From contig NZ_QYUQ01000002.1 of assembly GCF_003590835.1 (NCBI RefSeq), positions 3,100,001 to 3,164,000 of the forward strand: a stretch of DNA of 64,000 nucleotides, in the 5' to 3' direction. This document shows positions 33,215 through 42,867 of the stretch, piece after piece; within the stretch, counting starts at the first letter, position 1; each line of letters begins with the position of its first letter. The translations under genes and the position numbers were made by a program. The notes beneath the pieces are model-generated. The model was given only the letters and a program-made list of their open reading frames with translations, did not search any database and was not told the origin of the DNA. Origin of the DNA: Noviherbaspirillum sedimenti. GTDB taxonomy: Bacteria; Pseudomonadota; Gammaproteobacteria; Burkholderiales; Burkholderiaceae_D.

Positions 33215-34024
33215 TTATATCGTCGTTTCGGTTGGAAAATTCGGAGGACGCTTTTGCAGGAAAGCTTGCATGCCCTCCCAACCCTCTGGCCCGGCAAAGC
33301 CCATAAATTCATAGGCGACCGAGGCGTCAAAAATTGGGGAAGCATTTCGCACCCAGCTGTTGAGAGAATACTTTGTCCACCTGATCGCAGCCTGTGCGCC
33401 TTCTGCTAGCTTTGTTGCGACCGCAATTGTATGACTCTCAACTTCCTCGTCATTGACTGCCATAGACACCAATCCGATGCGTTCTGCTTCAGCGCCATCC
33501 AGCTTCTCGCAGCACATGAGGTAATACTTTGCTTTGGCCATGCTTACGAGGAGCGGCCAGATGATCAAAGCATGATCGCCTGCCGCAACACCGATCTTCG
33601 TATGTCCGTCCATAAAATTCGCATCCTTTGCGGCAATTGACACGTCGGCCAATAGTGCGCAGGCGACCCCTGCACCTACAGCCCATCCGCGGATGCCGCT
33701 CACAATGGGTTTGGAGCAATTGATCATGCCGTATACAAGATCCCTGGTTTCCTTCATTGCCTGCATACGCAAGTCATAGTCCTTGGCTACCTTAAGTTCG
33801 TGCTCGAGATCGCCGCCGGCCGAAAATGACTTTCCGGTACCAGTGATAATCACGGCGTTGACACTTCGGTCGGTATCGATATCCGTCCAAATCTCTGACA
33901 ACTCGCGATGCATAACAGGATCCATTACGCCGAGTTTAAGCGGCGAATTCAGGATAATACGTAGCACCTTTGGATGCGGACGATCAAACTTCAAACTTGA
34001 ATAGCGTTCATAGCGGTTCGTCAT
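33215..34024 (-). CDS. Enoyl-CoA hydratase/isomerase family protein
   Basis: A 269-residue crotonase-fold protein. GTGKSFSAGGDLEHEL and IRGWAVGAGVACALLADVSIAAKDANFMDGHTKIGVAAGDHALIIWPLL define the subfamily with DGHTKIGVAAGDHA, which lacks the usual second Glu. The reaction is uncertain: possibly hydration, isomerisation or C-C cleavage on a CoA ester. It lies in the same operon as the acyl-CoA dehydrogenases upstream. Confidence 0.85.
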   Translation of the reverse strand: MTNRYERYSSLKFDRPHPKVLRIILNSPLKLGVMDPVMHRELSEIWTDIDTDRSVNAVIITGTGKSFSAGGDLEHELKVAKDYDLRMQAMKETRDLVYGMINCSKPIVSGIRGWAVGAGVACALLADVSIAAKDANFMDGHTKIGVAAGDHALIIWPLLVSMAKAKYYLMCCEKLDGAEAERIGLVSMAVNDEEVESHTIAVATKLAEGAQAAIRWTKYSLNSWVRNASPIFDASVAYEFMGFAGPEGWEGMQAFLQKRPPNFPTETTI

Positions 34025-34074
34025 AGTAAGACTTTCGAGGTTAGGTTATTGATGCCGGTGTAGCAGAACGCGTG

Positions 34075-35133
34075 TCAGGCACACCGTTGAAAAGTGTCGA
34101 ACAAGCGGTTGACTTGCTTTGGACGCGATCCATGAGATACGCCAAGTCGGTATACTCTCCGCATGAGTCGATGCAAAGGGAACTCCATGGTGTAGCCAAT
34201 TGCCCCATGTAGCTGAAGAGCACACTCAGCGACGGACTTGCCAACTGTTGTTGCAAAATGCTTGGAAGCGCACACTGCAGCTTCCCCATCAACATCTTCC
34301 GCATCGATCGCTGCAGCAGCGTATTCTATGCTCGCCACCAATGCTTCAACACTTACATGGCAGTCTGAAAGAGCATGTTTCAGCGCTTGATTTGCTCCTA
34401 GGACTTGGCCAAATTGCGTCCGTGTCAACAGGTATTCTTTAGTCATTCCGACCATGCGCCGACAGGCACCGGCGATTTCTGCTGCAGCCAGCAGGCTCGA
34501 CCGCTGCTCAAAAAGTTTTACGAGACTGGTGTTGCTATCTGTATTCGCTGCGAGCACACTGCCAACGGAATTTTTAAAGATAATGTCTTGCACCGGATAA
34601 TCTATCTCTACCGTGCGACGTTGCGCGCGCCCGATGTCATTGCCTACCATGTTCACTTCTACCAGGACGGTATTATTCCCTTGTTTTGCAACGGCAAATG
34701 TGCGCGTCGCCAAATCGACATATGGCACTAGCCTCGCCGAACCGCTGAGGCGACCATTTTCCATAACCAGTCGTTCGTGCCCATCGCAGTCAGAACCGGG
34801 CAGGGTAAAAAACACCTCTGAACTTGCGATTGACGGCGTGCTGCTTTGCACTCTTACCGCACTCGCAACGAGGTTTTCAAGCACCGGAAAGGGGAGACAG
34901 GCGGCGCCCGCTTCCAATGCCACGAGGCTTTGCACCAACGCCGATGCCATTGAAGAATCGTCGGCGGAAGAGGGGAAAATGCCGAGATCAACTAACGCAC
35001 GCCCAACCTGCATACTGTTGATACGTCCCATTCCGTGCTGAATTTCCGCCGAGTCCTCAGCTACAAGATCGCTGAAAAGCCTACGGGCCGTCTCACCGAT
35101 CATGCGGTGCTCGTCTGTGACAAATTTATACAT
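34075..35133 (-). CDS. Acyl-CoA dehydrogenase, second subunit of a pair
   Basis: A 352-residue protein. The start MYKFVTDEHRMIGETARRLF is chosen because AGGTGG lies just upstream. ACAD features are present: EIAGACRRMVGMTKEYLLTRTQFGQVLGANQALKHALSD and LQLHGAIGYTMEFPLHRLMRRVYRLG near the C-terminus. The active-site glutamate expected near the C-terminus is not obvious, as in the less conserved subunit of alpha2beta2 acyl-CoA dehydrogenases. It follows the 393-residue dehydrogenase upstream, which suggests a heteromeric enzyme. Confidence 0.87.
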   Translation of the reverse strand: MYKFVTDEHRMIGETARRLFSDLVAEDSAEIQHGMGRINSMQVGRALVDLGIFPSSADDSSMASALVQSLVALEAGAACLPFPVLENLVASAVRVQSSTPSIASSEVFFTLPGSDCDGHERLVMENGRLSGSARLVPYVDLATRTFAVAKQGNNTVLVEVNMVGNDIGRAQRRTVEIDYPVQDIIFKNSVGSVLAANTDSNTSLVKLFEQRSSLLAAAEIAGACRRMVGMTKEYLLTRTQFGQVLGANQALKHALSDCHVSVEALVASIEYAAAAIDAEDVDGEAAVCASKHFATTVGKSVAECALQLHGAIGYTMEFPLHRLMRRVYRLGVSHGSRPKQVNRLFDTFQRCA

Positions 35134-35191
35134 AAACCACCTCATGACGAAAATTTCGGTATCTCGTGAATGACCACATTACAAACTAAGA

Positions 35192-36373
35192 CTACCTTGT
35201 GCGCGGCAAGTCCAGCAGGCGCTCGGCAATGATGTCCTTTTGGATTTCTGACGTTCCCGCAAAGATAGTCTCCGCTCTCGAATGAAAATACACTGGCATA
35301 AAACGTTCGCTGCCAAGGGAATCCTCTTCCGGGAACCAGTGATCCTCTCCAAGCAGGTCAGCAATGATTCCCGTGGAGTTCTGATGAAAGTGGCTCCAGC
35401 ATTGCTTAAGTATGCTTGCCTCAGAGCCCACTTTCTCCCCAGCGACAATTTTCCCCACAAAGCGTACATTGAGAGCCCGCAGCACTAACAACTGGCTGTA
35501 CGCCTCAGCAATTTGTTGCCTGGCAAGATCCGACTCGTCGATATTGGGACGCCGCCTCTTGGCGATTCGATACGCGTGCTGCAGTTCATTCAGGTACCGC
35601 TGCTGCCGATACAATCTTGTTGTAGCGCGCTCAATTGCGAGAACGGCGCCAGACACAGCCCATCCCTCGCCAACAGGCCCTAATACGTTTTCCGGTGGCA
35701 CCGCGACCTCGTCGAAAAACACTTCATTGAAATCCCAAGTACCGTCAAGTTGCTGCATGCCGCGCCGGGTAATGCCCGGCGAAGTCATTGGCACCGCCAT
35801 TAAGGTCAATCCTTGGTAGTTCTTCTTTTCCGTTGAGGTTCGCACAAGCAGCAAACACATATCGGCATGCTGCGCATAACTTGTCCAGATCTTTTGTCCC
35901 GTGACGATCCACATGCCATCTCGCTGAACGGCACGAGTTTTGAGGGATGTGAGATCCGAACCAGCATTCGGCTCTGAGAATCCCTGACACCAGATATCGT
36001 CACATGCCGCGATACGCGGGAGCAACCGCGTTTTCTGCTCTTCAGAGCCGGCATGCAGCAGCATGCCAGCGACCAACTCGCGTCCGATTGGGTTAATGCC
36101 TTCTGGCGCAGCAACACGCCCGCTTTCTTCGCCAAAAATAAAATGTTCAGTTAACGTTTGACCATGACCGCCATACTCCTTCGGCCAATGAAGCCCTGCA
36201 TATCCAGCTTCGTAGAGCTTACGTTCCCACTTACGAAGCGCCTCACCGCGCCCCGCTTCGGTTAATGGCTCGACAAAACGGCCGTTGCGCCAGTTTTCTG
36301 GCAAGTTTTTCTGGAGCCAGGAACGGAGCTCGGCACGAAATTCGCGCTGTCCTTCTGTGAGCAGAAAATTCAT
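35192..36373 (-). CDS. Acyl-CoA dehydrogenase, first subunit of a pair
   Basis: A 393-residue flavoprotein. RSWLQKNLPENWRNGRF, WPKEYGGHGQTLTEHFIFGEE, WCQGFSEPNAGSDLTSLKTRAV and GTSEIQKDIIAERLLDLPR are typical of the FadE-type dehydrogenases with long or branched acyl substrates. It is the first gene of an operon with the smaller dehydrogenase and the crotonase. A CCG-N6-CGG repeat lies 71 bp upstream. Confidence 0.92.
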   Translation of the reverse strand: MNFLLTEGQREFRAELRSWLQKNLPENWRNGRFVEPLTEAGRGEALRKWERKLYEAGYAGLHWPKEYGGHGQTLTEHFIFGEESGRVAAPEGINPIGRELVAGMLLHAGSEEQKTRLLPRIAACDDIWCQGFSEPNAGSDLTSLKTRAVQRDGMWIVTGQKIWTSYAQHADMCLLLVRTSTEKKNYQGLTLMAVPMTSPGITRRGMQQLDGTWDFNEVFFDEVAVPPENVLGPVGEGWAVSGAVLAIERATTRLYRQQRYLNELQHAYRIAKRRRPNIDESDLARQQIAEAYSQLLVLRALNVRFVGKIVAGEKVGSEASILKQCWSHFHQNSTGIIADLLGEDHWFPEEDSLGSERFMPVYFHSRAETIFAGTSEIQKDIIAERLLDLPRTR

Positions 36374-36443
36374 TGTGTTTGCCCCTTTTTTCTTCCCGAT
36401 GTTCGATGGTGAGAGATCGCCGCGCCTTACACTTCAATTTATA

Positions 36444-36459
36444 GTCCGACACAACGGTC
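36444..36459. promoter_or_regulatory. Candidate TetR operator, CCG-N6-CGG
   Basis: GTCCGACACAACGGTC contains CCG-ACACAA-CGG with GTC/GTC-type flanks. It is upstream of the dehydrogenase gene starting at 36373. It is one of five such sites placed at the start of transcription units in this cluster. The surrounding 36374-36826 has no gene. Confidence 0.5.
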
Positions 36460-36716
36460 TATTTAATAACTAGAATAACAGGCCCTTCTGAAGGTTGTCA
36501 ATGCAATTTATTTGATGAGATATACGTGGATCGATCTTATGAAGTGCACACACCAAAAGTGCCATCATGGCATCCGATTCGCACTCGCGAGTACCATACA
36601 AGTCATTCCCTGAAGTTGCCAGAACTGACCAGCCGACTGACCCGGCGGTGACACGACACCAGACGCTGCTTGATCCACTATGGGCCGAGTGCAGAATTGC
36701 AGATATGCAAGCTGAG

Positions 36717-36765
36717 TCAAAAAAATCCCGCTGCCGGTTGAATTTAAGCACAATCGACAGCGGGA
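36717..36765 (-). terminator. Intrinsic terminator after the fadB-like gene
   Basis: TCCCGCTG (36726-36733) and CAGCGGGA (36758-36765) pair, with an inner CGGTTG / CAATCG stem. On the minus strand the stem is followed by ATTTTTTT, a good U tract. It lies 62 bp after the stop of the gene at 36827 and ends the thiolase-fadB operon. Confidence 0.8.
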
Positions 36766-36826
36766 AAAACCCTAGCGAAAAGGCGCTAGAGAGGAGACAT
36801 CAGAAGAACGATTTCAACTAAATCCC

Positions 36827-38947
36827 TTACGCTACGTAGCGCTCCCCGCAGGCAGCCATTTCTCGTAGTTGCGCTGGCACTTCGAAGCGCTCGCCATAGA
36901 TTTGAGCCATACGATCGCATTCAGCCACAAATTGCTCTGCACCGATTGTGTCAATTTGACTAATTGCGCCACCGAGCGCGGCAGGGAATCCCCATCCAAG
37001 CAATGAACCAACATCGGCGTCCTTCGGAGTCACGATGCCTTCGCTGACACACCGCGCGGCCTCGACAGATTGAACATACATGAGGCGCTTTGTCACTTCT
37101 TCCAAACTTGGTTGTACTGTGCTTGTCGGGAAGTGTTGAGCAAGGTCAGGCCAGAGTGTTCTCTTGCCGTCAGGCGTGTAGTCGTAAAACCCTTTTCCAT
37201 TCTTGCGGCCAAGCCTGCCAGATTTTTCGACCATCGCAACCAAGACTGCGTCTTGTCCTTGCTCAACATATGAATCCCCTTGATCCGCACGATTTTGTTT
37301 GAGGACCTTGTATAGCAATTCGATTGAAAATTCATCGACAAGAGCAAGCGTTGGCATTGGCATTCCTGCCTGCCGGGCAGCGTTTTCGACTAAATTGGGA
37401 CACACTCCTTCTTGCAGAAGGATCATCGCTTCGTATGGTAAGCGACCGAACGCTCTATTCGCATAGAACGAGTGGCAATCACCTACCAAAATTGGCGTCT
37501 TGCGCAGCAACTTTACAAAATCCATCGCATGCGCAATCGCGGCATCGCCGGTGCTTTCGCCACGGATCACTTCCACGAGCGGCATTTTTTCGACAGGTGA
37601 AAAGAAATGCAGCCCGACGAATTGATGCGGCCGTTTCGATGCGCTCGCCAGGCTCGTGATCGGTAGTGTCGAAGTATTGGAGGCAAAAATGGCATCATCC
37701 GGGAGTACCGCTTCCGCACGGCGGGTAGTTTCCGCCTTGACTTGACGATCCTCGAATACCGCCTCAATGACGATATCGCAATCAGATAACATTGAATAGT
37801 CATCCGTCGGCAATACCCTGGCCAGGATCCGGTCGCGCGTCTCCAGATCCATCCTGCCGTTAGCGACTTGTTTGCTCAGAATCTTCTCAGAATAGGACTT
37901 CCCTTTTTTTGCTGATTCAACGCTAACATCGAGGAGGACTACGTCGAGACCGGCGACAGCACTCACATGAGCCACACCGGCCCCCATCATCCCCGCGCCA
38001 AGAACGCCCACTTTGCGGAACGATCTGGTCGGAATTTCCTTGGGCCTACGAGCAAGGCGGTTGGCCTCCCCAATGGAGAAGAATTTAGTGCGAATCAGAT
38101 TTTTAGTAGTCACTGAAATCGCCAGGCGCGCAAAGTGCCGCTGCTCGATTTTGAGGCCGCTATCAATGTCAACTTGACAACCGTCGTAAATACACGCCAG
38201 GATTGCTTCAGGTGCAGGGTAGATACCTTGCGTTTTAGCGAGCGTCTGACCAGCGATTCCGGCGAAGATCTGCTGTACGCCGCTTGTTTGAACGGCACCG
38301 CCTGGAAATTTGAAGGCTTTTTCGTCCCAAGGCTTTACAACGTGTAGCGCACCTTCGGCAAGCAACCACTCACGCGCACGCTCCCGCAATGTGGTTGCCG
38401 GCACAATCTCGTCGACGAGTCCAGCTTTTAGCGCTGCCTGTGGATTGAGCCTACGACCTTCTGTCAGAAAGGGCAGTGCATGCTTTATCCCAATCATTCG
38501 TGGAAGTCGTTGTGTGCCCCCGGCCGCAGGTAGCAGTCCAAGGGTAACCTCAGGCAGACCAAGTTCAATTTTTGGATTGTCCGCTACGATGCGGCGATGG
38601 CAGGCCAGACAGATCTCTAATCCCCCGCCCAGTGCGCTGCCATTGATGGCCGCAACAAAGGGCTTTGGGGAGCGCTCCAATGTTCGCAGGGTCGCGCTCA
38701 GCCTATGGGTAATAGACATAGACTCTTCGGCAGTCTTAATATTAAGGATTAACTGCAAGTCCCCGCCTGCCACAAATTCGCGACGGTCAGAGGTAATAAT
38801 TATGCCCTTGACGCGCTCGTCCGCAATTGCCCGCTCCACAGCAACGCCAAATGCCTCTGCCGATACCTGATTAATAACATTCATCGGGCGATCGGTGACG
38901 TTCCAGGTAAGCGTCGCGATACCGTCGTCTACGCAGTATTCGATCAT
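36827..38947 (-). CDS. Bifunctional enoyl-CoA hydratase / 3-hydroxyacyl-CoA dehydrogenase (FadB/FadJ type)
   Basis: A 706-residue protein. Residues 1-190 are a crotonase domain with both catalytic Glu residues (GGGLEICLACHRRI and LGLPEVTLGLLPAAGGTQRLPR). From about residue 310 the NAD fold follows (KVGVLGAGMMGAGVAHVSAVAGLDVVLLDV), with catalytic GLHFFSPVEKMPLVEVI and a C-terminal 3HCDH domain with GRKNGKGFYDY. It hydrates enoyl-CoA and oxidises the 3-hydroxyacyl-CoA. The start at 38947 has GGAGA 8 nt upstream; the longer frame overlaps the thiolase stop less plausibly. It is translated after the thiolase. Confidence 0.93.
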   Translation of the reverse strand: MIEYCVDDGIATLTWNVTDRPMNVINQVSAEAFGVAVERAIADERVKGIIITSDRREFVAGGDLQLILNIKTAEESMSITHRLSATLRTLERSPKPFVAAINGSALGGGLEICLACHRRIVADNPKIELGLPEVTLGLLPAAGGTQRLPRMIGIKHALPFLTEGRRLNPQAALKAGLVDEIVPATTLRERAREWLLAEGALHVVKPWDEKAFKFPGGAVQTSGVQQIFAGIAGQTLAKTQGIYPAPEAILACIYDGCQVDIDSGLKIEQRHFARLAISVTTKNLIRTKFFSIGEANRLARRPKEIPTRSFRKVGVLGAGMMGAGVAHVSAVAGLDVVLLDVSVESAKKGKSYSEKILSKQVANGRMDLETRDRILARVLPTDDYSMLSDCDIVIEAVFEDRQVKAETTRRAEAVLPDDAIFASNTSTLPITSLASASKRPHQFVGLHFFSPVEKMPLVEVIRGESTGDAAIAHAMDFVKLLRKTPILVGDCHSFYANRAFGRLPYEAMILLQEGVCPNLVENAARQAGMPMPTLALVDEFSIELLYKVLKQNRADQGDSYVEQGQDAVLVAMVEKSGRLGRKNGKGFYDYTPDGKRTLWPDLAQHFPTSTVQPSLEEVTKRLMYVQSVEAARCVSEGIVTPKDADVGSLLGWGFPAALGGAISQIDTIGAEQFVAECDRMAQIYGERFEVPAQLREMAACGERYVA

Positions 38948-38996
38948 TCCAATATTCTCCAGTTGTCCAAATTCAAAGGTTTTCACAGAAAGTGTT

Positions 38997-40202
38997 TCAA
39001 ACACGCTCAATCACCATGACCGACCCCATGCCACCCCCAACACACATTGTGACGACACCGATGCTTTGATCCCGTCGCTCGAGCTCGTCGAGCAGAGTGC
39101 CGATAAGCATGCCGCCGGTTGCACCAAGCGGATGGCCGAAGGCGATGGCACCGCCATTGACATTTACTTTAGAGTGCGGGACGTCGAGCGCGTCCATGAA
39201 GCGTAGAACCACTGCTGCAAAAGCCTCGTTGCACTCATAAAGGTCCACATCAGTTGCATTGAGGCCGGCTCGACGCAAGGCCGCTTGGGCAGCGGCTGCC
39301 GGGCCGGTAAGCATGATGGTTGGCTCCGACCCTACCGTGCCGAATGAACGAATCCGTGCGCGCGGCTTCATCCCCTGTGCTTTGCCTGCAGCCGCACTAC
39401 CGATCAGCACCGCAGATGCACCATCTACAATACCTGATGAGTTGCCCGCGTGATGAACATGATTCACTCCCGCAAGCTCTGGATAGCGATGCAGTGCAAC
39501 CGCATCAAATCCCAGCGTTTCACCTTGCGAAGTGAAAGACGGCTCCAGCATCGCCAGACTGTCAACCGTCGTATCCGGCCGCATGTGTTCGTCGCGTTCG
39601 AGAATGATCAGACCGTTGCAGTCACGCACTGGCACTATGGATTTAAAATATCCTTCACGCCAGGCATGTGCTGCACGTCGTTGGCTTTCGGCTGCATACA
39701 CGTCGACTTCCTGACGGCCGTATCCCCATTTTGTCGCGATCAGGTCGGCTGCGACGCCTTGCGGGATAATGCGATGTGGAATGGTAATTTGCGGATCAGT
39801 CACCCAAGGTGCACCGGCAGAGAACATCGGCACGCGAGACATGCTCTCAACACCGCCGGCAACGATCAGCTCGGCTTGTCCTGATTTCACCATCGCTGCT
39901 GCGAAATTGCATGCTTCAAGGCCGGATCCACAAAAACGATTTACCTGAATGCCTGGCACAGAGGGATCGAAGCCGGACGCGAAAACTGCGGCTTTAGCGA
40001 CGTTTGCAGCTTGCTCGTTAATCGTCTCAACGCAACCGAGGATCACATCGTTGACCATGCGGGTGTCTAGATTGCTTCGCTCGCGTAGTTCGCGCAACGT
40101 CGTTGCTGCCAAGCGTGCTGGAGCAACTTCGTGGAGTGCTCCGGAAATGCGGCCTCGACCGCGTGGGGTCCGTACAGCATCAAATATGTACGCTTCAGTC
40201 AT
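38997..40202 (-). CDS. Acetyl-CoA acyltransferase (thiolase)
   Basis: A 401-residue thiolase. NRFCGSGLEACNFAAA carries the nucleophile Cys (near residue 90), VNVNGGAIAFGHPLGATGG the His, and TMCVGGGMGSVMVIE the second Cys. It cleaves 3-ketoacyl-CoA to acetyl-CoA and a shortened acyl-CoA, together with the bifunctional protein downstream. The start is the ATG of MTEAYIF after an AAGAGG Shine-Dalgarno. A CCG-N6-CGG site is 84 bp upstream. Confidence 0.94.
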   Translation of the reverse strand: MTEAYIFDAVRTPRGRGRISGALHEVAPARLAATTLRELRERSNLDTRMVNDVILGCVETINEQAANVAKAAVFASGFDPSVPGIQVNRFCGSGLEACNFAAAMVKSGQAELIVAGGVESMSRVPMFSAGAPWVTDPQITIPHRIIPQGVAADLIATKWGYGRQEVDVYAAESQRRAAHAWREGYFKSIVPVRDCNGLIILERDEHMRPDTTVDSLAMLEPSFTSQGETLGFDAVALHRYPELAGVNHVHHAGNSSGIVDGASAVLIGSAAAGKAQGMKPRARIRSFGTVGSEPTIMLTGPAAAAQAALRRAGLNATDVDLYECNEAFAAVVLRFMDALDVPHSKVNVNGGAIAFGHPLGATGGMLIGTLLDELERRDQSIGVVTMCVGGGMGSVMVIERV

Positions 40203-40285
40203 CACGCCTCTTTCATGAATATTGATTGAAATTCCAGTTTCTTTTAACACGCGAAAAACCGTGCAATCCGAACCACGTTAATAAT

Positions 40286-40300
40286 ACCGTCTTGTCGGTC
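40286..40300. promoter_or_regulatory. Candidate TetR operator, CCG-N6-CGG
   Basis: ACCGTCTTGTCGGTC contains CCG-TCTTGT-CGG. Read on the opposite strand to the site at 51697, it is identical in 13 of 14 positions. It lies between the thiolase start (40202) and the TetR gene end (40495). Confidence 0.55.
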
Positions 40301-40494
40301 TTTAATAAAAAATTATAGCGTTCCAGATTTTTTCAACAGAGGCTATTTCTCCGGCGCGAATTTCAGAAAGGTCAACGCCGCTTGGGGTATTTTCCTGTGC
40401 ACAATCATTGCTAGAATGCGTTGTCGCCTTGTTTGCCGTAATAAATACTACTTGGGTAATCTTTGACTAGCGGATTTGTTTGAATCTAGGCCAC

Positions 40495-41121
40495 TTATCG
40501 TGCATTAACCCCGACACCACGTCGCTCTTTCACGAATCCATGCAAGAAAAGGTTTGTCACCTTATCGTAGAAATCGTCGGGAGATATCTTTCCTGAACTC
40601 CGATACCAGAGTTCAACCCAATTCATCATGCCGATTAACAGTAGCGAATGCGCTCGATACTCGCTTTGCTCGTAACTGCTATCAACCTTTTGCAATACCG
40701 TACTAACGCGATCTAGAATGTCTCGTTCCAGTTTAACGATCTTGCTTTTTTGTTCGGACGTTAGATATCTTCGGTCATGCAACGCGACGACATGTCGCGC
40801 GCGCGAAGCCTTCGATCGCTCCAAGTACAATGCAATGCACGTACGAAAATATTGGTTAATATCGGTTTCGTTAGTGCCCAAATCCGGTTGATATTCTTCG
40901 AACAAGGTAACTATTCTCAATAGATGCTGGCTAAGTATCTCGTACAAAACATCTTCTTTTTTTTCAAAATAATGATAAAGCATCGATTTTGAGACGTTGC
41001 ATGCCTTGGCAATATCCTGCATCTTACAACCGGAATAACCTTGATCAGCAAATAGCGCTGCTGCGACACTTAGGATGCCATTCTTTTTTTCTTCATAGTC
41101 ATCAGCGCGAATTCTTGACAT
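40495..41121 (-). CDS. TetR-family transcriptional regulator
   Basis: A 208-residue regulator. The N-terminal helix-turn-helix is ILSVAAALFADQGYSGCKMQDIAKACNVSKSMLYHYFEKKEDVLYEIL at residues 16-63; the rest is an all-helical ligand domain, likely for an acyl-CoA. It is the only regulator inside the acyl-CoA cluster and sits next to the SDR gene in the same direction. It probably binds the CCG-N6-CGG sites found upstream of the cluster's operons and is released by a pathway acyl-CoA. Confidence 0.9.
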   Translation of the reverse strand: MSRIRADDYEEKKNGILSVAAALFADQGYSGCKMQDIAKACNVSKSMLYHYFEKKEDVLYEILSQHLLRIVTLFEEYQPDLGTNETDINQYFRTCIALYLERSKASRARHVVALHDRRYLTSEQKSKIVKLERDILDRVSTVLQKVDSSYEQSEYRAHSLLLIGMMNWVELWYRSSGKISPDDFYDKVTNLFLHGFVKERRGVGVNAR

Positions 41122-41175
41122 TAGAACTTGATACCTTTAAATAAACAAAGTGTTGAATTGCATCCAACAGACGGT

Positions 41176-41943
41176 TCAACATGCAGCGAAGCCGCCATCG
41201 ACGCTTAACGCCGCCCCCGTAACAAACGAAGCCGCGTCAGAGCAAAGCCATAGCACCGAATCGGCGATCTCATCAGGTGTTCCCAGGCGGCGGATCGCTG
41301 CCCTACGACTGGCGACCGTGGCGGACTTGTTTGCGTTAGTTCCATTGCCTTCAATCATTGGCGTGTCGACAAAGCCTGGACAGATTGCATTGATTCGAAT
41401 TCCATCTCGCCCATAGTCTAATGCCGCGGCCTTTGTCAAACCAATCACACCATGTTTTGACGCACAGTAGGCTGCTGCTCCCTGAGCGCCAACTAAACCC
41501 ATCACCGAAGCAGTATTGACGATCGCCCCTCCCTGCGCTTTCATTACCGCTACCTCACACTTCAAGCAATTGAACACACCGGTGAGATTTACATTGAGTA
41601 CCTTGTGCCAAACGTCCTCGCTACAGCTTCCCACCGGGCAAAGTGGAGCGATAATACCGGCATTGTTGAAGGCAAAGTCCAGTCGACCAAAATGCGATAT
41701 AGCCTTGTCCACCAGAGCCTGACAAGCGTCCATTCGACTTACATCGGCATGCACAAATAATGCTTGCCCCCCTAAAGACAAGGCCTCCTCAGCGACCTTC
41801 TTGCCGGCGACTTCGGCGACGTCAGCAACAATCACCTGCGCGCCACTACTGGCAAACTTGAGAGCTGCGGCCCGGCCGATTCCGGATGAACCTCCGGTTA
41901 CCAGGACTACCTTTCCGTAAAAATCGTGCTTTACATTAGTCAT
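41176..41943 (-). CDS. Short-chain dehydrogenase/reductase
   Basis: A 255-residue classical SDR. VTGGSSGIGRAAALKFA (TGxxxGxG), NNAGI, NTASVMG with the catalytic Ser, AYCASKHGVIGLTKA (YxxxK) and NAICPGFVDTPMI are present. It probably oxidises a hydroxyacyl-CoA or alcohol with NAD. The gene precedes the TetR regulator by 54 bp. Confidence 0.92.
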   Translation of the reverse strand: MTNVKHDFYGKVVLVTGGSSGIGRAAALKFASSGAQVIVADVAEVAGKKVAEEALSLGGQALFVHADVSRMDACQALVDKAISHFGRLDFAFNNAGIIAPLCPVGSCSEDVWHKVLNVNLTGVFNCLKCEVAVMKAQGGAIVNTASVMGLVGAQGAAAYCASKHGVIGLTKAAALDYGRDGIRINAICPGFVDTPMIEGNGTNANKSATVASRRAAIRRLGTPDEIADSVLWLCSDAASFVTGAALSVDGGFAAC

Positions 41944-42007
41944 AATGCAATAGTTCTTTCATATCCCTCAGAACATCATTTCCCCAGCACGTGTGTGCAT
42001 AGAGAAG

Positions 42008-42808
42008 TTACGCTTTCCGACTATCGAGAAAACCCTTAAGCCTTTCCTTATGCCCGTCGGTGCTCAACATATAGCACTGTAGGTAAAGCTCATATGAGGT
42101 GCATGTAGCGTAGTCCGCCGACTCGCCTCGAAGCAGTATCTGCTTTGTCGCAGCTACAGCTCGCCTGGGCCCGGCAGCGATAATACTGCGGGCTAAAGCG
42201 ACCGCAGTATCCAGAACCTCTGCACGAGGCACCACATCGACAAACAATCCGTCCGCCCTTCCCTCATGGGCATTGATCGTGGCGCCAGTCAACAGAATTT
42301 GCTTCGCGCGCGCGGTACCAACAATGCGGGGGAGTAGATATGCGCATCCCATGTCCGCAGCAGCAGCACCGAGACGGCCAAATGGGAAAGAGTACGAGCC
42401 TTCCTCCGCTGCCACCACCAAATCGCACGCCAGCGCCAATGCTGCACCACCGCCGATCGCTGCACCGTTGAGCGCACAGATTACTGGCAGATCGTGCTCC
42501 CGAATGCGTTGGACGGCACGGAAGGTTTGTCGGATCGCCCGCAACTGCTCTTCCATATCCACGCCATCTACTTTCATGATCTCGCCGATTTTTCCGCCTG
42601 CGCAGAAAACTTTCCCAACGCCACTGATCACGATCGCGGACACAGAATCGTCCCGTTCTATCTCGTCTAGCGCTGATAAGAGGGCGCCACCAAAAGTAAA
42701 ACCTTGCGCGTTCGCGGCACGTGGCCGATTGAACAACAGGATTGCCACCCCGTCCCGACGTTCTATCAAAATCTCCGGTGCATCGTTGTCATGAATCGCA
42801 TCAATCAT
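42008..42808 (-). CDS. Enoyl-CoA hydratase/isomerase family protein
   Basis: A 266-residue crotonase-fold protein. The start MIDAIHDNDAPEI follows AGGGAGA; the longer frame overlaps the upstream dehydrogenase. GVGKVFCAGGKIGEIM and LNGAAIGGGAALALACDLVVAAEEGSYSFPFGRLGAAAADMGCAYLLPRI form the core; an Asp takes the second acid position, as in isomerase-like members. The substrate is unknown. Confidence 0.85.
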   Translation of the reverse strand: MIDAIHDNDAPEILIERRDGVAILLFNRPRAANAQGFTFGGALLSALDEIERDDSVSAIVISGVGKVFCAGGKIGEIMKVDGVDMEEQLRAIRQTFRAVQRIREHDLPVICALNGAAIGGGAALALACDLVVAAEEGSYSFPFGRLGAAAADMGCAYLLPRIVGTARAKQILLTGATINAHEGRADGLFVDVVPRAEVLDTAVALARSIIAAGPRRAVAATKQILLRGESADYATCTSYELYLQCYMLSTDGHKERLKGFLDSRKA

Positions 42809-42867
42809 AAAATCTCCCTGAAATTGTGTGCAGCGCTTAGTTACAGCATTGTGTGGTCGACATATAT